Counted from the stretch's first letter, positions 34,248 through 46,612 are shown. The stretch is DNA of 64,000 nucleotides from Datura wrightii (GCA_035772735.1 JASDFA010000020.1:110701501-110765500), one strand, 5' to 3'. Made by a program: numbers and translations. The notes: generated from the letters alone by a model not told the origin.

Positions 34248-35816
34248 CATCAGATACCAATTAAAGATCTGTTCATCCCTGAACAGCCTCATGATATGGA
34301 AGAGGGTTTTTTTGTTACCCATGTTAACCTTGACACTGGTCATCATTCTATTACATTCAACCGGCACAATGGTCTCACTAATATTTGTTTCTCGGTCCTT
34401 GGACTGATCTTTACAGGACCTTATTATTTCTTATTACCCTTAAATTCATCTAATATTTACCACATAAATACCTCAAGAATCATGATATCTCCATTTGTCT
34501 CAACCAAAACCCAAGCATAAAATTATGAACTCACCCTTCTATAATGCTTGTGAGTAATCCATCTCTATTCTAGGATGTAATACCTTATGGGAAAATGAAT
34601 CTCACGACACCCATTTTGCTATATTTATTTCTGTCTTGAAAAGTCGAGTCAGAAGAAGTCACCTTGAGCTCTCGAGCTGAAGCCGATATTTTTTTTGGAT
34701 TATTCTTACCTATAATAAAACATGGTAAATTGCATGTTGAACCTCTCTTCATCCCATTTTCCTAATATTATTGCCCAAAAGAATCCCCATCGCTCTACTG
34801 CCAATATTTTCTGGTTTGTGGTGACTTGTCCTAATAGGCCCCGAGTGTTCCAAATTTCTCCTTTGAGTCTTGCAATTTTTACTCATGTCCCATCCACCCT
34901 GGATGTTCTCGATTTTCGTAGAATTCCCTTTATCTGGTGCATCATTGTGAGGGGGCCCTCGCTGGAATTTGAAACATTCTTTTTTGGCTGATCCACTATA
35001 GCGATCTATTTTTCCACCACAACAATTCCTCCACAGTGGAAATCGATCAGCTATAATGGAAAATAAAGTTAGTTTAAGGCCAAAATCGAGGGTTTTGAGT
35101 TCATTACTCAAAATTTCACTTTGATTTTTTTGTGCAAATCCTCTCCAACTTCCGGCAATATTTTCGACTTTGCTCAGGTAATCTTCATTCTCTCTCCTTG
35201 TAGTATTGTTCCTACTTTGTGGCTATTAACTCCATATCTAGGTGCTTGAATTGGGGTCATTTTTTGGGGTGGGAAGTACTGAATCTCCTTTTTGTCAATA
35301 TGGGTGAATTTACAAATCATGCTGCTAGTCTTTATGTTCTTAAGTTCTTTGGATTGTTCTCTTAGTACTACAGGCTATTTTCATGGGGTTTTTCATGCTA
35401 GAAATGGTGGGTTTTGGGTAGAGTGATGGTTTTTACTACCTTGAGCCTTTTGATCTCGAATCTGACCATTATTTGGGTGTAAAATTGTTAATAGGGTACG
35501 GGTTAGTATGCACCTTGCCCGATCTGTAGTTTATTGGGATGAAAATGGAGGTGGGAATTTCAACCTCCATTGTTAGGGGTCGAAGGTATGCTAGGGATGA
35601 TGATGTCCGTTGTAGCTGAATTTTGATCGCTACAGCAGAATCATCAACATTGTCTATTCCTCTATTGCGTGCTCGCTGTAGTAGCTGAGTGTCCGCTGCA
35701 GCGGTCCTCTTAGATTGTGGACTCCTTCCCAATTCCTGTGTTTTTTTCTTGACCTCCCCGTCTCTTATATCCCCAATTACTTCCTAATGCTTCTTAATAA
35801 TTACAAGTTCAGCAAT
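34248..35816. other. BX internal or accessory-gene leader, no recognised coding region
   Basis: No gag or pol motif on either strand. 34296-34520 (+) and 34749-35111 (-) are open but match nothing I know. 35590-35715 is a cluster of GCTGTAGC/GCTGCAGCGG words. An AG/GTAATC donor-like site near 35176 follows a pyrimidine-rich stretch, comparable to 10319 upstream of the other accessory-gene copy. Confidence 0.45.
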
Positions 35817-36577
35817 ATGTCCACTTCCAGTGGCAGCCTCCACACCGATGACTACATCTAATTCGTGAAAGACCAGTGCCAATTCAGGCATAATGAGCAG
35901 GTTGTGAAGGAGTTGATCCATGAAAGGGGGTTTATTATGTAGTACATTGAGGAACAAGTGCTGGAATTCTACCACCTAGCTTTAGGAGATGAGGTGGGGT
36001 GCTCTATTCATGGAGCCCTGCGAGGTAAATGAGGCTTGAGTGCAGGAGTTCTATGCCAACCTCCCCGTGGTGGTCTAGAACCATAGAGAGCCAATGACCT
36101 ACATTAGGGGAAGGAAGATTCTATTGACCCCAGAGGCTATTAACGAAGCTTTGGGTCTGCCAAAACCCTCTAAAAGATGAGTTAAAAGCCCAGGATGTGG
36201 AGGGAAATGGGCAGTGGCTAGTGGACACCCTAGTGGTGGAGGAGTAGAGGGCCTCGATGAATTAGGCATCACCCGGACTGGTATTCAGGGCACTCACTTC
36301 ACGGTGGAGTCTAGGAGGTGGCTAAATCTGGTGTCCCGAAGGATCCACCATCCACCAATGTCACTAACATGACTTATATCCGTGCATTGGTGGTGGCTTG
36401 CATACTGAGGAAGGTGCAGGTGAATGTGGGGCGTAGATCCTGGAGGAGTGGAGGTACTTTGCCTCCAAATCTAATACTACCTTACGTTTTACCTCTCTAA
36501 TTACTATACTGTGCAAGCGGGCTAAAGTACATCAGGAGGGATGTCATGGCGGACGGTGATGTACCTTTTAATCCTCA
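35817..36577 (+). pseudogene. Accessory gene, second copy, 5' part ('putative plant transposon protein' type)
   Basis: ATG at 35817 (MSTSSGSLHTDDYI, then a stop), HNEQVVKELIHERGF, VLEFYHLALGDEVG. A frame change near 36030 leads to VQEFYANLPVVV, MTYIRGRKILLTPEAINEAL and GLPKP. The frame 36318-36500 gives STNVTNMTYIRALVVACIL and VQVNVGRRSW. EFYA, the R-G-[RK]...TPEAIN motif and the VNVG motif are shared with 11070-12546. Stops at about 35859, 35940, 36027 and 36081 make it a pseudogene. It is interrupted at 36578 by TK4 and continues at 49493. It lies antisense to the BX LTRs that bracket it. Function unknown. Confidence 0.68.
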
Positions 36578-36894
36578 GAAGGTGTCACGTCCCGAACATA
36601 GGCTCGGATCAATACATGGGACAATAAACTCCGAGAGGCTCCAAGTTGACCCATGGCATGATCATCGCATAACATTAGCAAGACTACAACTAACAGAATC
36701 ATAACTTAGCGGAAGCTAACTGAAAGAGTCTATTTAAAATCCATAAGAACAAATGTAACAAAACTCTGATAAAAAGCTAAATCTGTCTATATAAGTTTGA
36801 AAGACTCTACTACATTAATGAGTTGCTGGGACAAGCCCCAGCTAACCCAAAAGTTTGAAAACTGAAACATAATGAAATAGAAAACATAGATCGC

Positions 36895-36913
36895 GTCCTT
36901 GGGAGATGAGGAC
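36895..36913 (-). other. LTR stem-loop, one arm mutated
   Basis: Plus-strand GTCCTT-7 nt-GAGGAC. On the sense strand this is a 6-bp stem with one C-A mismatch; the sister copy at 46941-46959 is perfect. Confidence 0.5.
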
Positions 36914-37364
36914 TCCCCACAAGCAGCTGAGGTAGGAACGGACCTTATCTAACCATGTGGCTTAGTCTGGAAACCTAAATCTATATCATGAAATGATATA
37001 GCACATAAAGTATGCTGTCAGTACATGGAATGTACTGAGTATGCGGGAAGCATAAGTAAACTAAACATGCAAGTATACAAGAAGGAAGTAAACTGAATAC
37101 ATCGACATAGAACTGAGCTGGAATAGAACAACTTTGTATGAGATACATATATATTGACATTAAGCTTTTGTTTGAAAACATTTACTAAAGTATAATCAAA
37201 CTGATGCATAAGGGTCATGTGTTGTACATATACTGAGAACTGATGCTATAGCTAATATTATAAACTGTACTAACTATCTGCTGATAATTTAGTCTGAATC
37301 CTGCTAAACTAATTTTAACTGAAATATGAAATTATATGGAGCTGAGCTGAACTAATATTTTAGA

Positions 37365-37757
37365 CTAAAGGAGACATTCTCTACTATGGGGAGTCCCTGA
37401 CGGACTAAGGGAAACATTCTCTTCTATGGAGAGTCCCTGACTAACTAAGGGAAATTTTCTCGGCCATGGAGAGTCCCTTAAGGGAAACATTCTCTGCTAT
37501 GGAGAGTACTTGATTGTCTAAGGAAAACTGTCTCGACTATGGAGAGTCCCTGACTTACTAAGGGAAACATTCTCTGCTATGGAGAGTCCCTGACTGACTA
37601 AGAGAAATATTCTCAAGTATGGAGAGTCCCTGACTGACCAAGGGAAACATTCTCGGCTATGTAGAGTCCTTGATTGACTAAGGGAAACATTCTCAGCTAA
37701 TGAGAGCCCCTGACTGACTAAGGGAAACATTCTCAGCTATGGAGAGTCCCGATTATA
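37365..37757. repeat. 40-bp tandem array in TK4 3' LTR, about 9-10 copies
   Basis: Unit: ctaagggaaacattctc, ggctatggagag, tccctgactga. Copies vary (e.g. 'tctgctatgg', 'gaccatgg') and one is shortened near 37470. No unique spacers, so not CRISPR. Confidence 0.93.
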
Positions 37758-38735
37758 CTAGAACATGGAGGTCACTACTCTGACGTCATTCGTCTTGTCT
37801 ATGTTACTTCAACTAATCAGAGACATAAGCATTCAACTAATTACATCATACTGAATTCATTTAGAGTTTATTAAGGCTACTTTCTACTAACAACAAGCCC
37901 AAAAGTCTAAAGGATCATTCTTATGCTTTATCTTCACAATTCATATCATCATAGTCCCGAATCATCGTTTAAATCATACATTCTACATTCATGAGACATC
38001 TATAGGATTAGATCATACTTTAAACATATCCTAAAAATTTAAATCCCGTGTTCATAGCATATGGCGTATACCCTAGATTCATGTATGATCCATAGATCCA
38101 AATCATACTTTAACACATAGCTAAAATCATAGTGAAGGCATATACGTATTTCATATTCACTCAATCCCATAAGTTCTAATCGTATCTCAACATATATGTT
38201 TAATCATATATTCTAGATTTATGGAACCCATATGACCGACTCATGCTTTAAACATATACAATGAGTTCATGGTAAGAGCATGTGAATATTTAATGAACCC
38301 CATTTTGAAGTTTATGCTAAATCATGGTGAAAATTCTAAAATCATGCTTTTCACATATCATGTACATAATTCGAGAAGGTATAAGTAACCTCATAAGCAT
38401 ACACGACTATGAACCATGACAGGTCTTAGAATTCCCGGAGAGCATACGAGAATTCATGCATAAATTGAAACCCTAAAGCATGCTTTTCGAGAATCAAGGG
38501 ATTTGGATTTTAGTATAAAATTTTGGGGCACAAGGATGAAAGGAAGTCCTTGTTGAAAACCCACATACTTGATTAGCAGGAATTCCCCACTTGAACTTGA
38601 ACCTTGAAGCCCTTGAAGAAGCCCTAGGTGATCCTTGAGTTCCGAGAGAGGGGAGCAAGAAGAGGTTGAGAGTGTCTTTTGATGGAATGAGGGTTTAGGC
38701 TATGAGGAACACTTAAAAACGTCCCATATGGTACT

Positions 38736-40184
38736 CGATAACGCTCAAACTCACACCTCGTACTGAAGTATGAAGTGGACGTTGTCAATAAAGAACCCAA
38801 CTATGAGGTTGGGGTCGACCCCAAGAGGAATATGGAAGGAAATAGAAGAACACTAGTATCTAAGCTTTTAAGTCAATTATCTCCTAAAGGGGGGGGGGGG
38901 AATTATAAAAGTAACAAGTAACAATGTTGAAAAATTTAATGTTGATTCCTTATCAATGCAATTAACCATGGTATGTGTTCCCCATGGATTCATAACAACT
39001 TCGGGTTTTACACTTGTGATCTATCCCAATACTTTACTTGTAGAACTGTTAACTAAAGTTCATCCAAACGACTGGCTCGTCCCTTTTGGATAACTATACT
39101 CAATCACCGGGTCAGGTCTCATGAGCGATTCCAATTTAACTGTTATCCATTTGTTCCAAATTTCACTATACTGTGACCACAACTTAAGTTAATACAATGA
39201 TCATAAAAATCAAGGCTTTGTTGTAATTCTCTTTTCATAATCTCTACCTCTCTAGGCTCAAGAAAGTAAAGAATTCAGGCAAGTCCTAACGTAGCGCACC
39301 GTTAAGAAACGTTTAAGCATGAAGAGAATACAATACAAGCATTTAGTATTAGTTTAGAATCACTTCATGCAAACTCTAGTTTTTTAATTCACCATGGTTC
39401 CCACAATCCTAATTGTGTAGGTTTTAGCCTCTCATAGTTATATGTAAATTAATAGCATTCATAGACAAAAGCATAAATTAATACTTACAATGATGATTGG
39501 AAGAAACTCACTTGATTATTGCAAAAATAAGAAAGAACAATTCATCAATCTTCTTAAAGTATGTCGTGAACTAAAATTTATAATTTCAAGACTTGTTTTC
39601 TTAAATTGTGTCTCTAAAACTTATGTCTTGACGTCTCAAAAAAATTGTTCTCCTATTACATAAGAATAAAGGGTATTTATAGTAGTAGATTTTTGCTTTT
39701 CTTGTTCCTTGACGAATTTTATTTGGACTTGTAGCTCCTTTCCTGGTTGAACTAGGATAACTTTGTTGGCAGCCGTTTGAATCTGCTTGTCGCGTCGCCT
39801 ATGCTCACTGAAGCTGTGCTGCGTCACCATGCCATCGCGCAGAAAGAATGGCACTTCGCGCGTTGCCTTGCGCTAATCCTGCTGCCACGTCGCGCATGGC
39901 AATGCAACAACATGGTGCTGTGTCGCGCGACAGGTTGCGTGGTGTGGCCAGTGATTGCTTCAAGCTTTGATCTTTGCATCATTCACTCTATCTTATTCAC
40001 ATTCATTCCAAAACCCTCAAATACATTCAAATCCATTATTTTTAGCCCTAAAAGCATGTAATCATGTGTTAGCCATTTTCACAAATATATAACATAAACA
40101 CATGCAAACACACATAATTTATTCTCAAAATATAGTGTAGTATGGGAAAAATATCAGTAAGAAGTGCATAAGAGCCCTTCATCA
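38736..40184 (-). repeat. AT3 3' LTR
   Basis: The sense strand begins TGATGAAGGGCTC at 40184 and ends near 38736 (GTTATCG). It holds a 12-G run (38889-38900), a TATAAATA box on the minus strand (39674-39681), and GC-rich words at 39785-39950 (tcgcgc, gcgttgc, gtcgcgcgac). No gene; the 39777-40061 frame is a shadow of the word island. Confidence 0.87.
39674..39681 (-). promoter_or_regulatory. TATA box of AT3 LTR
   Basis: Minus strand TATAAATA. In the other LTR, the one that would drive the element, the same place (about 43225-43232) reads TGTAAATA. Confidence 0.55.
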
Positions 40185-40202
40185 ACACCCTACACTTAAA
40201 CT
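40185..40202 (-). other. AT3 polypurine-like tract
   Basis: Minus strand TTTAAGTGTAGGGTGT directly before TGATGAAGG. It is a weak purine tract but at the correct place. Confidence 0.6.
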
Positions 40203-42268
40203 ATTGTTCATCCTCGAACAATGTACTAATTCTCTTCTCACATTTAACCACAAAATTCATCCTACGAATAGGTCTACTTGCACTTAGTATCATGTGAAAA
40301 ATCAATGAAGCTCAAACGATTCACTCGCATACATATAAGATCAACATTAAAATGTCAATGTTCGAAATCACTTAGCTTTTGAAAACTAGCTCATCAAGAC
40401 GTATTTTGGGCCAACATGAATCATATGAAATTTAGCAATCAAGGTTTACCAAATTCTTACCATTGTGCCCCTCACAATTTGGAGAGATGCCCTTTTATCA
40501 CACAAGATATAAGTCAATATAAACTTGGGCATAAATAAAATAATTTACGCTCAATCTCCCAAAGAACTCAACATATATGTGAAAGACGACCCATAGGCTT
40601 TCCCTTAGTGTAATACTCCATTAATATAGAATTTTGAATCTAGGATCAATTAGGACTTAAATTTAGTTGTAATGTAGGCTAAGGGACGGGTAGGAACTAT
40701 TTGGCCAAGATAGAGACTAATCTCCCTATGTACTTAAATACTTCACAACACTCTGATTTTTTAGCACTTTCTTCAATTTTCAAATTATCTCCTTATACCT
40801 CTTTTTGTTTTTCAAATTTTCAACTTAGGTGATTAGTGGGGATTGTTTTTCTCAAGATTGAGCTCATTCACACATTTTTTCATCATTTTTTTGAAAGCTC
40901 TTTCTTCTTTTTGTTTTCCCACTAGCATCACCCTCCTTGTTTAGCAAAATTTCACCCTTTTCTCTTCTTCTAATTTCCACGCTTTTTAGCTTTTCCCTTC
41001 ACTTTTCCACTTAAGATCCTTCCATACAAAATTTTTCATTAAAGTGCTCTAGGGGTCATCTGGATCAAATACAAGTCACTAGAACAAAAAGGGTTTAAGC
41101 TTGTAATATGGATAGCAAAAGAATAGGCTAAGGCTCAACATGACTAACTAGGATTATTACAATCAAGATAGGTAAAATAGGATAAACATAAGGCTACTAA
41201 AGAAATGCATATATCACTTCCTAAATCCATCATTCTTATTTCACTTTGCACACACAAGACATCAATTTACAAGCATGGAGTATATCAAAAATTCGTCACT
41301 CATTAGCACAAAATGGTTTAACAATGGAAATCAAGATCATATAAACACATATATTCATATTGCATGCATAACATAATTAAGCCCATTTTTTTTCAAGCAC
41401 AAGAGTCAAGTTCCAAAAGACTAAGTGTCTCTACCTTTTTCATACATTTTTGAGTGAATTTAATAAAGTCTCAATGATATCTAAAGTGAAACACCTAGCA
41501 CTCATAGGATCCAAGTTCTTGTTCTTCCTAATGACTAATTTACCCTTAAGATGGTCTTCATCCATCCATTATTGGGCAAAGTCATGACTCAATGACTAAA
41601 AGAATAAAAGATAAAAATAAAAATCTAGACTCTCTAATCTGTTCTAAGGGACTATCCACCAGAAAAGTGCCAAAAATAAAAACCGGAGGAACCCAAAATA
41701 AAATAAAACTAAAAAAATACTACAAACCAACAAGCATGCATGATAATCATAAATCCCAAAACAACTGGGCCTACCATGTGCAAATTTATCAATTAAGGCA
41801 TGCATGGTAATATGAATTTCACTTCTCCCACCTCACACTTAATTAGTAACACTATCCCAGTGCTAAAACAATAAAGCATAAAGTCTATGAGTTAAAGAAG
41901 AATTCCTTGGGCCTCTACTCCTCATCGTTTGTGGGGGCAAGAGCAGCTTCCCCAGTCTATGCATTTCATGCTCCAAAATTGTTGTAAATTATGACTTAAC
42001 TCCTGCACACTTGAAAAAATACATATAAAAAAACAAAAAAATAATCTTGGGTTGCCTCCCAAGTAGTGCCTAATTTAACACCGCGACACAACATAGGTAT
42101 CTTGATTACTCGGACTTCATCAAGATACCTATTGGGATCGTGGTCATATTATGGCTGCTTTTTTTACCATGCTAACCTGTGACATGCTAGAAAAATAAAA
42201 CAAAAACATAAAATAGGAAATAAAGACAAAGTTAAACACGAGCAATTACTCTAATCCTAAGTTGTATT
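40203..42268 (-). other. AT3 internal region, non-coding
   Basis: No gag, pol or accessory motif on either strand; the frame at 41592-41810 is lysine-rich translation of A-rich DNA. 42045-42085 holds the pol-end block (TTGGGAGGCAACCCAAG on the minus strand), which shows that everything between leader and pol end was lost. Confidence 0.7.
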
Positions 42269-42285
42269 CCCCGACAACGGCTCCA
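42269..42285 (-). other. AT3 primer-binding site
   Basis: Minus strand TGGAGCCGTTGTCGGGG, two changes from TGGCGCCGTTGCCGGGG, five bases after the LTR end. Confidence 0.82.
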
Positions 42286-42290
42286 CTTTT

Positions 42291-43689
42291 CGATAACTCT
42301 CAAACTCACATCTCCTACTGAAGTATGAAGCGGACGTTGTCAATAAAGAATCTAACTAAGAGGTTGGGGTCGATCTCACAGAGAATATGGAAGAAAATAG
42401 AAGAATGCTAGCATCTAAGTTTTTAAGTCAATTATCTCCTAAAGGGGGGGGGGGGAATTATAAAAGTAACAAGTAACAATGTTGAAAAATTGAATGTTGA
42501 TTCCAAATTAATGCAATTAACTAGGGTAAGTGTTCCCCATGGATTCATAACTACATAGAGTTTTACACTTGTGTTCTATCCTAATACTTTTCTTGTAGAA
42601 CTGATAACTGAGGTTCATCCAAACGACTGGTTCGTCCCTTTTGGATAACTATACTCAATCATCGGATTAGGTCTAATGAGCAATTTAAATTTAACTGTTA
42701 TCAATTTGTTCCAAATTTAAATATCCTGCGACCACAACTCAAATTAATATAATGTTCATAAAAATCAAGTCTTTGTTGTAATTCTCTTTTTATAATCTCT
42801 ACCTCTCTAGGCTCAAGCATGTAAAGAATTTAGTCAAGTCCTAACGTTGTGCACCATTAAGAAATGTTTAAGCATGAAGAGAATACAATACAAGCTTAGT
42901 ATTGGTTTAGAACCTCTTTGTGCAAACCTTAATTTGTTAATTCACTATGGTTCCCACAACCCTAGTTGTGGAGGTTTTAGCTTCTCATAATTATAAGTAA
43001 ATTAATGGCATTCATAGACAAAAGCATAAATTAATACGTATAACGGTGATTGGAAGAAGCTCACTTGATTATTGCAGAAATAGGGAAGAATAATTTATCA
43101 ATCGTCTCAAAGTATGTCATGAACTAGAATTTATAATTCCAAGACTTGTTTTCTTAAATCGTGTCTCTAAAACTTATGTCTTGACCTCTCAAAAAATAAT
43201 TATCCTATTACATAAGAATAAAGGGTATTTACAGTAGTAGATTTATGCATTTCTTGTTCCTTGACAAATTTGATTTGGACTTGTATCTCCTTTTCCTGGT
43301 TGAACTAGGATAACTTTATTGGCAGTCGTTTGAACCTACTTGCCCCGTCGCCTATGCCAATGTACTGAAGCTGTGCTGCGTTGCCCATGCCGTCGCGCAG
43401 AAAGAATGGCACCTTGTGCCTGGCCTTGTGCCATCCTTCTACCTCGTCGCACATGGCAATGCGCCAACATGGTGCTGTGTCACACGGCAGGTTGCGTGGT
43501 GTGTCCAGTGATTGCTTCAAGCTTTGATCTTTGTATCATTCACTCCAACTTCTTCACATTAATTCCAAAAGCCTCAAATATGTCCAAATCCATTATATTT
43601 AGCCCTCAAAGGATCTAATCATGTGTATTAGCTATTTTCACAAATATATAACATAAACACATGCAAACACACATAATTTGTTCTCAAAA
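42291..43689 (-). repeat. AT3 5' LTR, outer end trimmed
   Basis: Matches 38736-40128. It includes a 12-G run at 42444-42455 and the GC-rich word island at 43340-43500. The similarity to the other LTR stops at about 43689, 55 bp short of the LTR start. Confidence 0.87.
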
Positions 43690-44428
43690 CAAGTAAAGTT
43701 GAAGCTTAGGATTTTACAAAAAACCCTTCAAATTTCATAGGAAAAAGGACCCTGCCAGTCCTTACGAGGGACATCATGACTCATGAGGTACTGGATGAGT
43801 CGTGAGTCCAATTTGTGAAATCTACTGGGATTTCCATGAAATTTTTCCAGTTAACGTGTCGTGAGGTGGCTTAATGGGTCACTTGACCAGTCATGAAGTC
43901 CCCTCTGAAATTGAAGTTTTCCAGCAATTTTGGCCACTTAACGGTTCACTTAACGAGTAGTTAGGAGACTTAACGAGTCACCTAACGAATCATTCTATGA
44001 TACTGGTGCAGTTTCACTAAATTGCTCATAACTATTTACTCCAAACTCCTATTGATGCAAGGTCAGATGCATTGAAAAGAAGACTCAAATGGATGAAATG
44101 TGATATATTTAATCACCCAAAAGCACTTTGTAAAATGGTATCTATAGTCATTAGAATTTGGCTCTTGCTAAAACTTGTACAAAAACTCAATCGGTAAGAA
44201 GGCTCTCAACTCAACTTTGTGCTAGAAGTTCCTTATGACCTTAATTTGTATCCATTGCACTTCTAACACTTGAGGATTGATATTAAAAACTAGTATCCAT
44301 AGGATTCATTGGGCTTAGACCTATCCATACACCTAGAACGGTTCCAAACTTAGCCCAAAAGTCAGGGCATTAAAATATCTCAACTCACTAGTTTTGGGTC
44401 TAGTCTTAGAGACTTCTAGGGTGTTAAA
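43690..44428 (-). repeat. TK4 3' LTR, second segment
   Basis: Continues the LTR after AT3 and matches 48740-49487. 43760-43995 is a word island (cttaacgagtc, ggatgagtcgtgag, taacgagtcacct). It ends TTCTAGGGTGTTAAA, with the polypurine-like CCAAGGGGTACATA on the minus strand next to it. Confidence 0.85.
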
Positions 44429-45429
44429 ATATGTACCCCTTGGGAACATTCATCTTCAAATGTGTGTAAACATACTGAAAAGCTAGTGAAAGGAATTGCT
44501 ATCCCAATTACTTAACATCCGACGTTGAAAACTGACGGAGTGACTGAGCTGATAAGGATTGAGATATCGTTCTCCACCTACTTCCTGATACTGATCTAGA
44601 AATCATGGTGTCCGGTTTGACTAAAAGTAAGGGACTCATAAGCACAAATCATTAATGGCATCTAGAACTGAGCATATACATGAGGTAACCTGACCTGCTG
44701 AGCTAGTAAAGAAACTTCTAAAGACTGAGTTCGAGTTGAGCATATCGGAGGACATTAGTTAACATGCATAGCTAGTTCATGACATGAAGCTGAGACTTAA
44801 GGATTCATAGGGTGAGACTGGGATCGCTGTCTAAAACAGTCATCTAGAAATTCTAGAAGTATGCACTTTAGAATGGGTAGAGTGTAGCTTCAACTGAAAC
44901 ATAAGAGAAACTATCTGAATCTGACGGGATTGGCATACCATGGTTGTTAGGGCTGGGACTCCCTACTAGTACACTCAATATTTGACTTGTCTTGTAGACC
45001 CACCATCTCCCCCTTACCTGAAATCCATCATTTTAAGGCTCCTGAATCTCTCTTAAGGTTGGGGATATACCACTAACTCTTGACCTCTCCTCCACCTCTA
45101 GAATTCACTGCAAACCTCATACTCACAGCTATTTCACACCATACATGGACAATCTCTTCTCAATAAACATCAAAAGAGTTTCTATTCAATACTAGGGTTC
45201 TGGGGCTAGCAACATGCAAAGAGTAACACGAGAAATTCATAACATACCTATGACTACTTCTGGTGAGTTTCCCTTATCCTAATGTGCTGCAAAGGCGTAG
45301 GAGCAGTTTTGACTTTGTTTGTCACCTATGCTAGATGATGCCCCTACTGAAATTGGTGGTTCAACGGAGCTACTAAAGACATGGCTGAGGCTCTACTCTC
45401 GCCCCGCTTAGCTGTTGCGCAATCTCGGT
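44429..45429 (-). other. TK4 internal region, pol deleted
   Basis: Between polypurine tract and gag. Traces only: near 45220-45260 a minus-strand piece around the start of protease (SPEVVIGML). No RT, RNase H or integrase blocks are seen. Confidence 0.6.
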
Positions 45430-46412
45430 GCTTATGACCCAATTTGCCGCACCAAAAACAAGCATCTGCGTCGGCCATGCATTTTCCCAAATGGTGCTTC
45501 CCACGGCTCTTACAAGTTGGATAGGTAATCTCCCTTACCCTGGGTTTGTACAGACACTAGCTATCGAACGTATTGGGGGCTGATGATCTCTATTTGGATC
45601 ATGAGCAGTGTCCACCACTCGGCCTCTGAGGGGAAAACTCTGAATCTCCTGTCCTACCCCTCTTAGCCTCTCTCTCTTTTTCCTTCACCTGTTCTGCTTC
45701 TATTTGTTGAGCGAATATCACCAAACGTGGAGAGTCTATGTCCTTGTGAAAGATGGCGGTCTTTCACTCTTTGACCAAGGAGTCTGACACTCCGTTCACG
45801 AACCGGCTCACACGATCCCTTTGGTCGGCTACCATCTCTGGTGCATACTTGGACAACCGAGTAAACTCCAATGCATACTCCTGGACAGTCATGTTTTTTT
45901 TCCTTAAGTTAATGAACTCTGCCGCCTTTTCCTCCCTCGACTCTCTAGGGAAAAACCTGTCTAGGAACGTAGTCATAAACTCATCCTAACTTATGGGGGC
46001 TGCTCCAACATCCCCACTATCTTTCCACTAATAAAACCATATGTGAGCGACTCCTTTTAGCTGGTAGGAGACTAAGTCTGTGCTCTCCGTTCCTGTCAGC
46101 CCCATGATTTGGATGATCTTCTGGATCTCCTCTAAGAACTCAGATTGGGTCCTCGTCCACCTTTGACCCTAAGAATTCAGGTGGATTAATTCTAAGGAAG
46201 TCTCTTACCCCAGCCACCGCTACGTTCCCATTCTGGGGAACATGAGCCATCACCTGCTGATTAATCTGGGCATTCCTGGCCTGCTCCAACATGTAAAATG
46301 CTACCCTAAACTCGGCATGAGTAACATGGTCGTCCGTCGAGTTCGCTAGGGCTGGTGGGGCTTGCTAGCGCCCATTACCATTTCTTCTTCCATTCACTCG
46401 TCTGGGAGGCAT
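45430..46412 (-). pseudogene. gag: TK4 gag
   Basis: Minus strand, ATG at 46412-46410 (MPPRRVNGRRNGNGR, then a stop), followed by HAEFRVAFYMLEQARNAQ, VRDFLRINPPEFLGSKVDED, a frame change, TTFLDRFFPRESREEKAAEF, NLRKKNMTVQEYALEFTRLS, KYAPEMVADQRDRVSRFV. The nucleocapsid follows near 45500-45430 with CKSRGKHHLGKC and CFWCGKLGHKHRDC; the second is a complete CCHC knuckle. The blocks match TK1 gag position by position (MNPPKFLESKVDED / INPPEFLGSKVDED). Better preserved than TK1 gag but still frameshifted, with no pol behind it. Confidence 0.9.
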
Positions 46413-46612
46413 TATCTGCGAGCGCGTAAAGCATGATTAAGGAGAGGAACTGTTAGAGTTTCATACTATACGCACAATAAGAATCATGAAGAAAAGGGAA
46501 CATTCCTAAAGTGTCTCACAACTTCTTCGTCATAAGTGTGGAATGCTTCACACCCATGAAAAAGACTCTACTTAACATGGCTTTTGGACACCCTACGACA
46601 CTCTAAACCTTT

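Larger units (their letters stand above)
36583..38735 (-). repeat. TK4 3' LTR, first segment
   Basis: Starts TGTCACGTCCCG on the plus strand. It matches 46629-48716. It contains the stem-loop region at 36895-36913, the 40-bp array (37365-37757) and AT-rich sequence with repeated 'aaatcata'. No gene; frames are shadows. Confidence 0.87.
38736..43689 (-). mobile_element. AT3: Athila-derived, internally deleted element (LARD-like)
   Basis: Minus-strand element nested in the TK4 3' LTR. LTRs are 38736-40184 (1.45 kb) and 42291-43689 (1.40 kb, lacking about 55 bp at its outer end). The internal 2.1 kb keeps the primer site, the post-integrase TTGGG/CCCAA block and a 3' tract, with no gag or pol reading frame. 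The insertion point follows from TK4 sequence at 48702-48757, with a few bases of the right flank lost. Confidence 0.87.

Noticed and set aside
37365..37757. Possible CRISPR array (regular 40-bp units)
   Set aside because: Units are head-to-tail with no unique spacers, lie inside a retrotransposon LTR, and have an allelic copy in the other LTR.
39777..40061. 94-codon plus-strand frame rich in Cys/Arg
   Set aside because: It is GC-rich word-island DNA inside the AT3 LTR; the sister LTR frame (43340-43618) differs and neither has a known motif.
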